From RGIG4074 sp964459165 (GTDB taxonomy: Bacteria; Bacillota; Clostridia; Christensenellales; Borkfalkiaceae), in NCBI GenBank assembly GCA_964459165.1, contig CAYWKM010000015.1:1-34997 (forward strand): a stretch of DNA of 34,997 bases, in the 5' to 3' direction. Every line of letters starts with the position of its first letter. Position 1 is the stretch's first letter. The notes beneath the pieces are model-generated. The model worked only from the letters and a program-made list of their open reading frames with translations, was not told the origin of the DNA and made no database searches. Position numbers and translations under genes: made by a program. Shown piece after piece: positions 15,932 through 24,072 of this stretch.

Positions 15932-17209
15932 ATGATGCAATTAACGCAGGAGCAGCAGGCGATTCTCGACGGCGCAAAGGGAGAGACGAATGCGAAGGTG
16001 TTAAAGACTCTCGTCATGTACGGCGAAGCTTTCGAGGCGGAAAAGCTGGTTCCGGTAACGTCGAAGTATAACCATCTCGTAACTTCCTTCGGACTCGGCG
16101 TCATCACGCCCGTGTACGAGCTGATGGATCAGCTCATCGAGGCGGGGGTCGTCTCCGAACAAAAATTTTCCGTCGATCCCAGACCGTTGGACAGGAACGT
16201 ACCCGCAAACTTTTTGCAAAAGCTCGTTTTTAAAAAATTCATGTATAATAAACAGGATTTTTACGAAGAGCAGCTCAAAAAGCTGGGGCTGATGGATGAA
16301 GACGCCTTCACTTGCGCTTGCTATCTGGATGAAGTGGGCAATAAGCCGAAGGAGGGCGAAACGCTCTCTTGGTCGGAATCTTCCGCCGTCGTTTATGCCA
16401 ATTCCGTGCTCGGCGCGAGATGCAACCGCAATTCGGGTATTTTAGACGTAATGGGTTCGATCGTCGGTTATGTTCCCTATTTCGGACTGTTGACCGACGA
16501 GGGGAGAAGGGCCTCTTGGATCGTCAGGATACGGACGACGAAAAGACCGGAAGCGCAGCTCCTCGGCTCCGCCGTCGGTTTAAAGGTCATGGAGGACGTG
16601 CCTTATATCGAAGGATTGGATCAATGGCTGGGAAGGGAGCTCACCGACGAAACGTGCGCCTATTTAAAGGATTTCGGCGCGGCGACCGCTTCCAACGGAG
16701 CTGTCGGGCTTTATCATATCGAAAATCTTACGCCGGAAGCGAAGAAGCAAGGAAAATCGCTGATAAAAGAGGGGGCAAAGGAATACGTCGTCGACGACGA
16801 GGAGCTCGAAAGGGTAAAGGCGAGCTATCCCGTCGTATGGAAGAATCCTGAGGCGACGCCCAAGCTTTGCTTTATGGGTTGTCCGCATATGAGTTTACAG
16901 CAGCTGAAAGCTTGGACGGACAGAGTGGAGGAGGCGCTGAAAAAGGCGGGGAACAGAAAGGTCGTCGTTCCCACCGTATTCACGACGGCTCCCGCCGTCC
17001 TTAAAGAGTTTGAAAAGACCCCTTATGCATCGCGATTGAAGGAGACGGGCGTCGTCGTATCGTGTATTTGTCCGTTGATGTATATGAATAACCCGCTCTG
17101 CGCCAAGACGCCGGTCATTACTTCGTCGAATAAGCTTCGTACCTATACGACGGCGAAATATTTTACCGAGGACGAGATTCTCGTTGAGATTACAAAGGGA
17201 GGTCACTGA
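15932..17209 (+). CDS. Aconitase X large subunit (DUF521)
   Basis: A 425-residue catalytic subunit of the AcnX family. Typical blocks are visible: TSKYNHLVTSFG near 43-54; a Cys-containing stretch TCACYLDEVGNKP; SWSESSAVVYANSVLGARCNRNSG; GYVPYFGLLTDEGRRA; FMGCPHMSLQQL; and a C-terminal VVSCICPLMYMNNP. The Cys residues fit the iron-sulfur ligands of the family. Known AcnX enzymes dehydrate cis-3-hydroxy-L-proline (bacteria) or mevalonate 5-phosphate (archaea). AGGAGG lies 6 bases before ATG 15932, with another ATG at 15935. The small swivel subunit begins 3 bases after the stop, so this is the two-subunit form. The substrate here is not determined by sequence. Confidence 0.85.
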   Translation: MMQLTQEQQAILDGAKGETNAKVLKTLVMYGEAFEAEKLVPVTSKYNHLVTSFGLGVITPVYELMDQLIEAGVVSEQKFSVDPRPLDRNVPANFLQKLVFKKFMYNKQDFYEEQLKKLGLMDEDAFTCACYLDEVGNKPKEGETLSWSESSAVVYANSVLGARCNRNSGILDVMGSIVGYVPYFGLLTDEGRRASWIVRIRTTKRPEAQLLGSAVGLKVMEDVPYIEGLDQWLGRELTDETCAYLKDFGAATASNGAVGLYHIENLTPEAKKQGKSLIKEGAKEYVVDDEELERVKASYPVVWKNPEATPKLCFMGCPHMSLQQLKAWTDRVEEALKKAGNRKVVVPTVFTTAPAVLKEFEKTPYASRLKETGVVVSCICPLMYMNNPLCAKTPVITSSNKLRTYTTAKYFTEDEILVEITKGGH

Positions 17210-17212
17210 TCT

Positions 17213-17656
17213 ATGAAGCAGTTTAAAGGGCGCGTCGTAACGCCGGGAACGGTCACGGCGGAAACCGTGGTATCGCACAGCGGATTTAACACGTTGGCTT
17301 CCCTGCAAAAATCCTTGCAGTTCGGCGACAAGAAAGCTACGTGCGGCGATCAGAACAATCCCGATTTATACGGCAAGCCGCTCGCGGGCTATGCGCTTTG
17401 TTTGCCGCAGACCATCGGCTCCACGACGGGCGGACTTGTGTTGTATTGCGCCTGCGCCATGAAGAGGCAGCCCGCTTGTCTGCTGTTTGCCAATCATATC
17501 GATTCTTTGGCGGCGGCGGGGGCGATCCTCGCAGACGTGTGGGTCGACGGCGTTACCATGCCCGTCGTCGATTGCTTGGGGGAAGAGTTCTTGTCCTACG
17601 TAAAGGACGGCATGAAGGCTACCATAGCGGAAGACGGCGTCGTCACTTTGGAATGA
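17213..17656 (+). CDS. Aconitase X small (swivel) subunit (DUF126)
   Basis: A 147-residue swivel domain that completes the AcnX active site. The QTIGSTTGGLVLY segment (about 62-74) carries the Ser expected to act as the catalytic base, as in aconitase swivel domains. It is followed by an FANHIDSLAAAGAILADVW block typical of the family. It starts 3 bases after the large subunit, with GGGAGG inside the end of that gene, so the pair is translationally coupled at near-equal amounts. In some bacteria the two parts are fused; here they are separate. Confidence 0.85.
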   Translation: MKQFKGRVVTPGTVTAETVVSHSGFNTLASLQKSLQFGDKKATCGDQNNPDLYGKPLAGYALCLPQTIGSTTGGLVLYCACAMKRQPACLLFANHIDSLAAAGAILADVWVDGVTMPVVDCLGEEFLSYVKDGMKATIAEDGVVTLE

Positions 17657-17690
17657 GAAAAAGGAAAAATAAAAAAAGGAGATGAATCAT

Positions 17691-18536
17691 ATGAAAATAG
17701 CGGTATCGGTCGAGTCGACCAGCGATCTTTCCAAGGAGCAATTGGCGGAAAACGACATAAAGGTTATTCCCTTCGGCGTGGTTTTCAACGATAAGCTCTA
17801 TAAAGACGGGGAATTTACCACGCAGGAGCTTTTCGCCATCGTCGATCGGACGGGCGTGCTTCCCAAGACGAACGCGGTAAACGAGGAAGAGTTTACTGAA
17901 TTTTTTGAGAACTTAAAGAGAGAATACGACGCCGTCGTACACATCTCTTTATCCGGAGCGATCACTTCCGCCACGAAGAACGCGATTCAGGCGGCTAAAA
18001 GGATCGAGGAGGTGTACGTCGTCGATAGCCGTTCGTTATCGACGGGCATCGGACTTCTCGCGCTTTACGCGAGAGAACTCGCCAATCGAGGCCTTGCGGC
18101 GAAGGAAATTTATGAAAAGCTGCTCGAGAGGAGAGAACATATTCAAGCGAGTTTTGTCATCGAACGGCTCGATTATCTCTATAAGGGAGGGAGATGCAAT
18201 TCCCTTCAACTCCTCGGAGCAAACCTTTTGAAAATCCGTCCGCGCATCGTGTTAAGGGACGGCAAGATGGGCATGGATAAAAAGTATCGCGGGAATATGG
18301 GCGGCGTTGTCGAAAAGTATTGCCGCGACGTACTCGAAGATTTCAATACGCCCGATCTCAATCAGGTGTTCATCACCTATACGACGGCTTCGCAGGAGAT
18401 GATCGAAGCGGCAAGAAAGGCTTGCAAAAACGCAGGGTTCAAGAAAATTTACGAGACGACGGCGGGCGGCACGATCGCCAGTCATTGCGGCGCGCATACG
18501 CTCGGCATTCTATACTTTAACGACGGAAGAGAATAG
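17691..18536 (+). CDS. DegV family fatty-acid-binding protein
   Basis: A 281-residue DegV protein. DegV proteins bind fatty acids and, in Firmicutes, deliver them to the FakA fatty acid kinase. Family features are the start KIAVSVESTSDLSKE, TSGAIT-like HISLSGAITSATKNA, VVDSRSLSTGIGLL, and the C-terminal GGTIASHCGAHTLGILY. ATG 17691 is chosen over ATG 17682 because AGGAG (17677-17681) directly abuts 17682 but sits 9 bases before 17691. It follows the AcnX small subunit by 34 bases and is probably last in that operon. A mechanistic link to the reductase and AcnX is not obvious. Confidence 0.88.
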   Translation: MKIAVSVESTSDLSKEQLAENDIKVIPFGVVFNDKLYKDGEFTTQELFAIVDRTGVLPKTNAVNEEEFTEFFENLKREYDAVVHISLSGAITSATKNAIQAAKRIEEVYVVDSRSLSTGIGLLALYARELANRGLAAKEIYEKLLERREHIQASFVIERLDYLYKGGRCNSLQLLGANLLKIRPRIVLRDGKMGMDKKYRGNMGGVVEKYCRDVLEDFNTPDLNQVFITYTTASQEMIEAARKACKNAGFKKIYETTAGGTIASHCGAHTLGILYFNDGRE

Positions 18537-18555
18537 AAAATTTTCTAAGGGAAAT

Positions 18556-18607
18556 CGCCCTCCTCGCCCGCGGGAAAGGGACGGCGGAAAGAGGGCGGAA
18601 ATTTTTT
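18556..18607 (+). terminator. probable terminator after degV
   Basis: CGCCCTC (18556-18562) pairs with GAGGGCG (18591-18597) around a GC-rich 28-base loop that has its own short hairpin, then GAAATTTTTT. Confidence 0.5.
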
Positions 18608-18619
18608 CGGCGGAAAATA

Positions 18620-18648
18620 TTGACATTTCTATCAATATAGCGTATGAT
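18620..18648 (+). promoter_or_regulatory. promoter of the CydDC-like exporter operon
   Basis: TTGACA (18620-18625), 17 bp, TATGAT (18643-18648). The -35 element is part of a short inverted repeat, ATTGA-N8-TCAAT (18619-18636), which may be an operator. The leader to ATG 18759 is about 100 bases with no clear hairpin. Confidence 0.75.
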
Positions 18649-18758
18649 TTTTAATAGGATAAATGCATAATTTTTTTCCGATGGCCGGCAGATTAAGGAA
18701 GACGTCTGCCGATTATCGGAGATATGAGTTCGCTGACACGAACAAAAAAGGAGTAAAA

Positions 18759-20495
18759 ATGATAGATAAGGCTCTGTTAAAACTATTGGGCGGCAATAAG
18801 AAATATATCTTTTTTACCGTCGCCTCCATGACCGTCGGGCTGTTCGCCAATCTCGCGATCACCGCCTGTATCTGTAAGGCGATCGCGCTTGCCATCGATA
18901 AAGCCCCTGCGACCGATTATATCGTCGCGGCTCTCTTAGCCGCGATCGCGATTCTGATCCGTTATACGGCTTCGCGAACGACGGGAGATTTGAAGGACGT
19001 TATCGGCAGAAAGGTAAAAAAGGATTTAAGGGAAAGGACCTACGATAAAATCGTCAAGCTCGGCGTGAAGAGCGCGGACGGCATGAGCATGGCGGGGCTG
19101 ACGCAGGTCGGCATGGAGGGAATCGAGCAGTTGGATCTTTATTATTCCACCTACATTCCTCAGTTTTTTTATGCTATGCTGGCTCCCGTCGTTTTATTTT
19201 TCGTCAGCGTATGGCTCGATTGGAGAGTGGCTCTCGTCCTCATTTGTTGCGTACCGATCATTCCCGCTTCCATCATCGCCGTCTCCAAGTGGGCGAAAAG
19301 GATCTTCGCCAAGTATTGGGGAAAATATACCTCTATGGGCGATTCCTTTCTCGACAGCGTGCAGGGATTGAAGGAACTGAAAATATTCAAAGCGGACGCG
19401 CGGCAGCACGTCAAGATGAACGAGAACGCGGAAGAATTTCGTAAGATCACGATGAAAGTGCTCGTCATGCAGCTCGCCAGCACGACGATTATGGATCTCG
19501 TGGCGTACGGCGGCGCGGGGTTGGGAATCGCGTTCGCCGTTTCCGGTCTCATGACGGGTCGGCTCGCCGCTCCCGCCGCCCTGTTTTTAATGCTCGTCGC
19601 CGTGGACTTTTTTCTTCCCATGCGCGCGTTCGGAAGCGCGTTCCACGTCGCCATGAACGGGGTCAGCGCAGGCAAAAAAATCATCGCGCTGCTCGATACG
19701 GAGGAACCCGTATGGGGAGAAAAGGAGGTAACTTCAAACGAAATCACGTTGAAGGAGGTCACGTTCGCTTACGACGAAACGAGAGACGTTTTAAAGAAGG
19801 TGAGCATGGTCTTCCCCGAAAGGGGCATGACGGCGATCGTCGGAGAGAGCGGTTGCGGAAAATCTACCGTAGTCGGCGTCGTCAGCGGCTATTACCGCCC
19901 GAAGGAGGGAAGCGTTTTGATCGGACAGACTCCGCTTTCCGAGCTTTCGAGAGAGGACTATTATTCACGCCTCGCCGTCGTAAGCTACAATACTTATATT
20001 TTTAACGACAGCGTAAAAAACAATTTCGTTCTCGCAAAGAAAGACGCGACGGAGGAAGAGATCTGGAGCGCTCTTAAAAAGGTCAATCTCGAAAAGTTTA
20101 TCCGCGAAAACGGAGGGCTCGAAAAGGTCGTCAACGAGGACGGAAGCAATATTTCGGGCGGACAGAAGCAGCGTCTCGCCTTGGCGGTCAATCTCGTCGC
20201 GGATAAAGACGTTTACGTCTTTGACGAAGCGACCAGCAATATCGATATCGAGAGCGAAGCGATCATTATGGAAAATATCAAGGCGTTGAGCGAGGAAAAG
20301 AACGTCGTCGTCATTTCGCACCGCTTGGAAAACGTCGTTCCCGCGGACAAGATTTATTTCCTCTCCGACGGGGAAGTGAAGGAGTGCGGATCGCACGAGG
20401 AACTCATGCGGGCGAACGGCGGGTACGCTTCTCTCTATCGCGCGCAAAAGACGCTCGAGAAGGGCTATATCGGAAGCACGGAGGTGAAGGCATGA
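18759..20495 (+). CDS. ABC exporter, CydD-like half-transporter
   Basis: A 578-residue fusion of six membrane helices and one nucleotide-binding domain. The membrane part resembles CydD, for example EGIEQLDLYYSTYIPQFFYAMLAPVVLF. CydDC proteins export cysteine and glutathione and have been linked to heme-dependent cytochrome assembly. Walker A GESGCGKST is at 362-370, the signature ISGGQKQR at about 465-472, Walker B FDEATSNID with Glu490, and the switch His is in VVISHR, all intact. ATG 18759 is preferred over the upstream in-frame ATG 18663 because AAGGAG lies 5 bases before it. The stop overlaps the next gene as ATGA. No cytochrome bd genes are nearby, so the substrate is uncertain. Confidence 0.85.
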   Translation: MIDKALLKLLGGNKKYIFFTVASMTVGLFANLAITACICKAIALAIDKAPATDYIVAALLAAIAILIRYTASRTTGDLKDVIGRKVKKDLRERTYDKIVKLGVKSADGMSMAGLTQVGMEGIEQLDLYYSTYIPQFFYAMLAPVVLFFVSVWLDWRVALVLICCVPIIPASIIAVSKWAKRIFAKYWGKYTSMGDSFLDSVQGLKELKIFKADARQHVKMNENAEEFRKITMKVLVMQLASTTIMDLVAYGGAGLGIAFAVSGLMTGRLAAPAALFLMLVAVDFFLPMRAFGSAFHVAMNGVSAGKKIIALLDTEEPVWGEKEVTSNEITLKEVTFAYDETRDVLKKVSMVFPERGMTAIVGESGCGKSTVVGVVSGYYRPKEGSVLIGQTPLSELSREDYYSRLAVVSYNTYIFNDSVKNNFVLAKKDATEEEIWSALKKVNLEKFIRENGGLEKVVNEDGSNISGGQKQRLALAVNLVADKDVYVFDEATSNIDIESEAIIMENIKALSEEKNVVVISHRLENVVPADKIYFLSDGEVKECGSHEELMRANGGYASLYRAQKTLEKGYIGSTEVKA

Positions 20496-22186
20496 AAAAA
20501 AATAAAGAGAAACTTCGCAGAAACGGCGCGGTCATCATGGCGCGTCTCATCATGCTTCTCGGCAGCTTTGCCTATATCCTGCTTCTTGCCGTCGTCAACG
20601 GAAGCGTCGGATTTCTCTGCGCTATGGGCGTTACCATTTTCGGCGCGTTCGGCGTGGCGAAGGCGTTGGGAGAAAGCGTCGCTCTCTCCTGGGGCTGGAT
20701 TATGGGGCTCGCGATCGGCTGCGGCGTGCTTCGCGGATTTCTGCGCTATCTCGAGCAGTACGGCAATCACTATATCGCGTTCCGTTTGCTCGCTATTTTG
20801 AGAAGTAAAATTTTCGGCGCGCTTCGCGTGCTTTGTCCGGCGAAGCTCGAAGGCAAGCAAAAGGGCGGCATCATCGCCATGCTCACCTCGGATATCGAAA
20901 CGCTCGAAGTGTTTTACGCGCATACGATATCGCCTATCTGTATCGCCGTTCTCGTTTCCGTCGTCATATTCCTGTTTGTCTTTTTCGTGGCGAGTCCCTA
21001 TCTTGCCCTCGTCGCGCTCGCGGGCTATCTCGTCGTCGGCATACTTCTTCCCGTTCTCTCTTCGGGCAGGCTGAAGGAAGCGGGCGTTACCTACCGCAGG
21101 GAATTTGCTTCCTTCAACGCTTTTTTTCTCGACAGCATCAAGGGAATTAAGGATATCCTTTTGAATAACGCGGGAGAGGATAGAAAAAGAGAAGTGGACC
21201 GCCGTTCGGACGTGCTGCTCAAGGAAACGAAGAAGATGAAACACACTTCCACTCGCGCCTCCGCCGCGACGGAACTCGCCGTATCGCTGTTCATTCTTCT
21301 TACGCTCGTTGTCGGAATCGTCCTCGCGTATAACGATTTGATTTCCGTCGGCAGGATGATCGTCGGCGTGGTCGCCGTATTCGGAAGCTTCGGTCCCGTC
21401 ATCGCCGTTTCCGCATTGCCCGCCAACCTTACTCAGACGCTCGCCAGCGGAGACAGGGTCATCGATCTGCTTGAAGAAAAACCCGTCGTCGAAGAGATTA
21501 AAAACGGTGAAAATTTCGTTTATGATAAGCTCGAGGCGAAGGACGTTTGCTTCGGATATCATGCCGGAGAAGAGGTTTTAAAGGACGTTTGTATGTATGC
21601 GAAGAAGGGGGAAATCATCGGTATCGTGGGAGAAAGCGGCTGCGGAAAATCCACTTTCTTAAAATTGCTGCTTCGCTTCTGGAAGAAGGACGGCGGCACG
21701 ATCGCGTATAACGGGACGGACATTGAACGCATCAATACGGACAGCCTTCTCGACAACGTGACGATGGTGAGTCAAACGACGTATCTTTTCGACGACACGA
21801 TAGAAGAAAATTTGCGTATCGCCAAACGGGACGCTACGCAGGAAGAGCTGGAATCCGCTTGCAGAATGGCTTCCGTTCACGATTTTATCATGCGTCTGCC
21901 CGACGGCTATCAAACGAAGGTGGGCGCGTTGGGAGACAATCTCTCCGCAGGGGAGAAGCAGCGCATCGGTCTGGCCAGAGCCTTCCTGAGCGGACGGGAG
22001 CTCATTCTGCTCGACGAGCCGACCAGCAACGTCGACAGCATCAACGAAGGGATTATTTTAAAGGCGTTATCCGAACAGAAGAGCAAAAAAAGCATTATCC
22101 TCGTTTCGCACCGCGAGTCCACCATGGCGATCGCCGATCGCGTATATAAAGTGGAGAAGGGAGCAATGACGGAAACGGCGCGATAA
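20492..22186 (+). CDS. ABC exporter, CydC-like half-transporter
   Basis: A 564-residue membrane/ATPase fusion that should pair with the preceding CydD-like protein. The ATGA overlap (ATG 20492, stop ending 20495) and GGAGGTG just upstream fix the start; an in-frame ATG at 20384 is inside the upstream gene. Walker A GESGCGKST starts at 380, the signature is LSAGEKQR, Walker B LLDEPTSNVD has Glu509, and the switch His is in ILVSHRE. Both ATP sites of the heterodimer look catalytically competent, unlike the exporter at 31075-34945. It is followed by a cluster of hairpins. Confidence 0.85.
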   Translation: MKKNKEKLRRNGAVIMARLIMLLGSFAYILLLAVVNGSVGFLCAMGVTIFGAFGVAKALGESVALSWGWIMGLAIGCGVLRGFLRYLEQYGNHYIAFRLLAILRSKIFGALRVLCPAKLEGKQKGGIIAMLTSDIETLEVFYAHTISPICIAVLVSVVIFLFVFFVASPYLALVALAGYLVVGILLPVLSSGRLKEAGVTYRREFASFNAFFLDSIKGIKDILLNNAGEDRKREVDRRSDVLLKETKKMKHTSTRASAATELAVSLFILLTLVVGIVLAYNDLISVGRMIVGVVAVFGSFGPVIAVSALPANLTQTLASGDRVIDLLEEKPVVEEIKNGENFVYDKLEAKDVCFGYHAGEEVLKDVCMYAKKGEIIGIVGESGCGKSTFLKLLLRFWKKDGGTIAYNGTDIERINTDSLLDNVTMVSQTTYLFDDTIEENLRIAKRDATQEELESACRMASVHDFIMRLPDGYQTKVGALGDNLSAGEKQRIGLARAFLSGRELILLDEPTSNVDSINEGIILKALSEQKSKKSIILVSHRESTMAIADRVYKVEKGAMTETAR

Positions 22187-22248
22187 GAAAGCGTACGGGC
22201 GCAAGGCCGCTCGGCTCCGATTAAAAAAATCTCTCCCCGCGAGGGGAT

Positions 22249-22304
22249 AAAAGAAAAGTCATAACCAAAAGGCGGGTTTCTTTCGGGGGATGGCTTTTTC
22301 TTTT
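22249..22304 (+). terminator. terminator of the CydDC-like operon
   Basis: AAAAGAAAAG (22249-22258) pairs with CTTTTTCTTTT (22294-22304), enclosing a partly paired middle. A smaller CCCC-GCGA-GGGG hairpin (22235-22246) stands just before it. Confidence 0.5.
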
Positions 22305-22309
22305 ATTGT

Positions 22310-22344
22310 ATAGAGAACCGCTCGCTCGGCGAGCGGTTCTCTAT
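22310..22344. terminator. 16-bp perfect palindromic hairpin between convergent genes
   Basis: ATAGAGAACCGCTCGC (22310-22325) and GCGAGCGGTTCTCTAT (22329-22344) are perfect complements around a TCG loop, and pairing may extend two more bases. It has no clean U-tract, so it may act as a bidirectional transcription or RNase barrier rather than a canonical terminator. Confidence 0.55.
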
Positions 22345-22351
22345 ATAACGG

Positions 22352-22378
22352 AAAACGCAGACGGGGAGGTCTGCGTTT
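22352..22378 (-). terminator. terminator of the MocR-family gene
   Basis: AAACGCAGAC/GTCTGCGTTT, a 10-bp stem with a 6-base loop, followed on the minus strand by a short T run (22355-22352). It lies 25 bases beyond the stop of the minus-strand gene. Confidence 0.7.
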
Positions 22379-22402
22379 CTTCGCGTGGTTTAGATATCCG
22401 TT

Positions 22403-23800
22403 TCAAACGGGGGACAGTATTTGATCCAAAAAGCTTAAATCGCCGTATCGTTCTCCCGAGTAATTGAGCAGGATATAGTGATCGTATTTTTTTTCCTTTA
22501 AAAAGGAATATTGAGACAGACAGGAAATCTTGATGTTCAATGCCTTTGCCCGTTCGATGAGCTCTTCGTCCGAAAGGTCGGCGTTCACTTTAATAAGAAA
22601 ATGCAGTCCCGAATCGGCGGGGATGACCGTGAGCAGATCCTTATATTTCAGCGATTCGATCTCGGTTAAAATGGCTCTTCTTCTCTTTTTATATACCGTT
22701 TTCATGCGGCTTAAATGTCTTTCAAAATATCCGCGGTCGATAAATTTCGCCAACGTATATTGTTCGAAGCTCGGCGCCGTGCAGGCGTAAAATCCGAGCT
22801 TTTCTTTGTAGAGTCTTAGCAGTCGGTCGGGCAATATCAGATAACTGATGCGCATCGTCGGCGCAAGACTCTTGGAAAAGGTGTTGACGTAGACGACTTT
22901 TCCGTTTTCGTCAATCGATTGCAGAGTGGGAATCGGTCTGCCGGAAAATTTAAATTCGCTGTCGTAATCGTCCTCGATAATATATCTTTCCTCTTTTTCG
23001 TCCGCCCAGCGCAGGAGCTCCTGCCGACGCGTGATGGGGGTGACGATCCCCGTCGGATAATGGTGAGTGGGCGTAATATGCACGATATTCACATCGCTTT
23101 CTTCGAGCGCCTGCATATTGACGCCGCTCTTATCTAAGGGAAGACGCACGCATTTTACTTCATTGCTGGCGTAAATGGCGGCGGTCTTCGGATAGCCCGG
23201 ATCCTCCACGCCGAAAATTTTCTCATGCCCGAACAACTGAACGAGGAGGGAACAGATATATTCTGTCCCCGCGCCGACGACGATATTTTCAGGGGGAGCG
23301 ACGATTCCGCGCGAACGGTACAGATAACCGCTGATCGCGCTTCTCAATTCCCATGCGCCCGCATGGGATCCGAGCGAAACGAGCTTTTCCCTGTCTTCGA
23401 GTAAGGTCTCTCTCATCAGCTTCGCCCAAACGGAAAAGGGAAAGCTGTCCGAGCTCATTTTGTTATAAGTGAAGTCTGCCTTGTATTCCTTTTTGCGGGC
23501 TTCCTTCTCTCTCTCCTCCGCAGGCAAAAATACGGGATTGGCCGTTTTTTTTCGCTTAGAGATTTTTTCTACGAAGAAGCCGCTGCGTTCCACGGAATAA
23601 ATATATCCTTCCGAAATCAGTTGCGTATAGGCGTTTTCCACCGTTATGACGCTCACGCCTAAATTTTCTGCGAGGGCGCGTTTGGAGGGCAGCTTTTCAC
23701 CCGCTTTGAGCTTTCCGTTCAGGATGTCGTTTCGGATAAGGCAATATAGGTAATCGTATAGGGCCTGCGTTCCTCTTTTTGATAAATCGTAAGTAAGCAT
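22403..23800 (-). CDS. MocR/PdxR-family transcriptional regulator
   Basis: A 465-residue fusion of an N-terminal GntR-type winged helix (about 10-75: KLPSKRALAENLGVSVITVENAYTQL) and a class I aminotransferase-like domain (about 115-460). The PLP site looks intact: HITPTHHYPTG, IIEDDYDSEF with Asp277/278, and the Schiff-base Lys310 in NTFSKSLAP. Such regulators use PLP or PLP-amino adducts as effector and control vitamin B6, GABA or other amine/amino-acid genes. No B6 gene is in the window; the nearest divergent unit is the alpha/beta hydrolase operon. No clear Shine-Dalgarno precedes ATG 23800 (bases AAAACCT). The promoter and leader carry striking inverted repeats, listed separately. Confidence 0.9.
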   Translation of the reverse strand: MLTYDLSKRGTQALYDYLYCLIRNDILNGKLKAGEKLPSKRALAENLGVSVITVENAYTQLISEGYIYSVERSGFFVEKISKRKKTANPVFLPAEEREKEARKKEYKADFTYNKMSSDSFPFSVWAKLMRETLLEDREKLVSLGSHAGAWELRSAISGYLYRSRGIVAPPENIVVGAGTEYICSLLVQLFGHEKIFGVEDPGYPKTAAIYASNEVKCVRLPLDKSGVNMQALEESDVNIVHITPTHHYPTGIVTPITRRQELLRWADEKEERYIIEDDYDSEFKFSGRPIPTLQSIDENGKVVYVNTFSKSLAPTMRISYLILPDRLLRLYKEKLGFYACTAPSFEQYTLAKFIDRGYFERHLSRMKTVYKKRRRAILTEIESLKYKDLLTVIPADSGLHFLIKVNADLSDEELIERAKALNIKISCLSQYSFLKEKKYDHYILLNYSGERYGDLSFLDQILSPV

Positions 23801-23813
23801 AGGTTTTATGGCG

Positions 23814-23870
23814 AAAAAACCGTCGCGTCGCCGTCAAAGATTTTGATCTTATCGAAACGGGCGGCGACGG
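23814..23870 (-). promoter_or_regulatory. possible leader attenuator of the mocR gene
   Basis: In the minus-strand leader CCGTCGCCG (23870-23862) can pair with CGGCGACG (23833-23826), or CCGTCGC with GCGACGG (23826-23820). The latter pairing is followed directly by T6 (23819-23814), only 14 bases before the start codon. The loop is long (28-37 bases), so termination strength is uncertain. Confidence 0.35.
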
Positions 23871-23891
23871 CTGATTTAAATAAGATCAAAA
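23841..23891. repeat. 12-bp perfect inverted repeat at the mocR start point
   Basis: TTTTGATCTTAT (23841-23852) and ATAAGATCAAAA (23880-23891) are perfect complements 27 bases apart. The distal arm overlaps the predicted transcription start near 23887 and the other arm lies in the leader. It is a candidate operator for autoregulation by the MocR protein. Confidence 0.6.
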
Positions 23892-23893
23892 AC

Positions 23894-23922
23894 AGTATAT
23901 CGCGTTTTCCGAAAAAAGTCAA
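23894..23922 (-). promoter_or_regulatory. promoter of the MocR-family gene
   Basis: On the minus strand TTGACT (23922-23917), 17 bp, TATACT (23899-23894). Transcription should begin near 23887, giving a leader of about 87 bases. Confidence 0.8.
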
Positions 23923-23985
23923 GCGGAGCGAGGAGGGAGGACCTTAAATTGCCGTATGGAAAAAATAAACGATATCTTTTTTCGT

Positions 23986-23996
23986 TTTTGTCGAAA
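23986..23996 (+). promoter_or_regulatory. Spo0A box upstream of the alpha/beta hydrolase operon
   Basis: TTTTGTCGAAA matches the Spo0A binding consensus (TGTCGAA core with flanking T and A). It is centred about 58 bases before the predicted start point of the plus-strand operon at 24014-24042, a usual activation distance. It lies about 100 bases upstream of the minus-strand mocR start. Confidence 0.55.
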
Positions 23997-24013
23997 AAAA
24001 GGAAGAGAATTTC

Positions 24014-24042
24014 TTGATATTCCGAATTTTTTGTTATAGAAT
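24014..24042 (+). promoter_or_regulatory. promoter of the hydrolase/kinase operon
   Basis: TTGATA (24014-24019), 17 bp, TAGAAT (24037-24042). Confidence 0.7.
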
Positions 24043-24072
24043 ATAAAGAAAGCATATAGGGGAGATAAGGAA

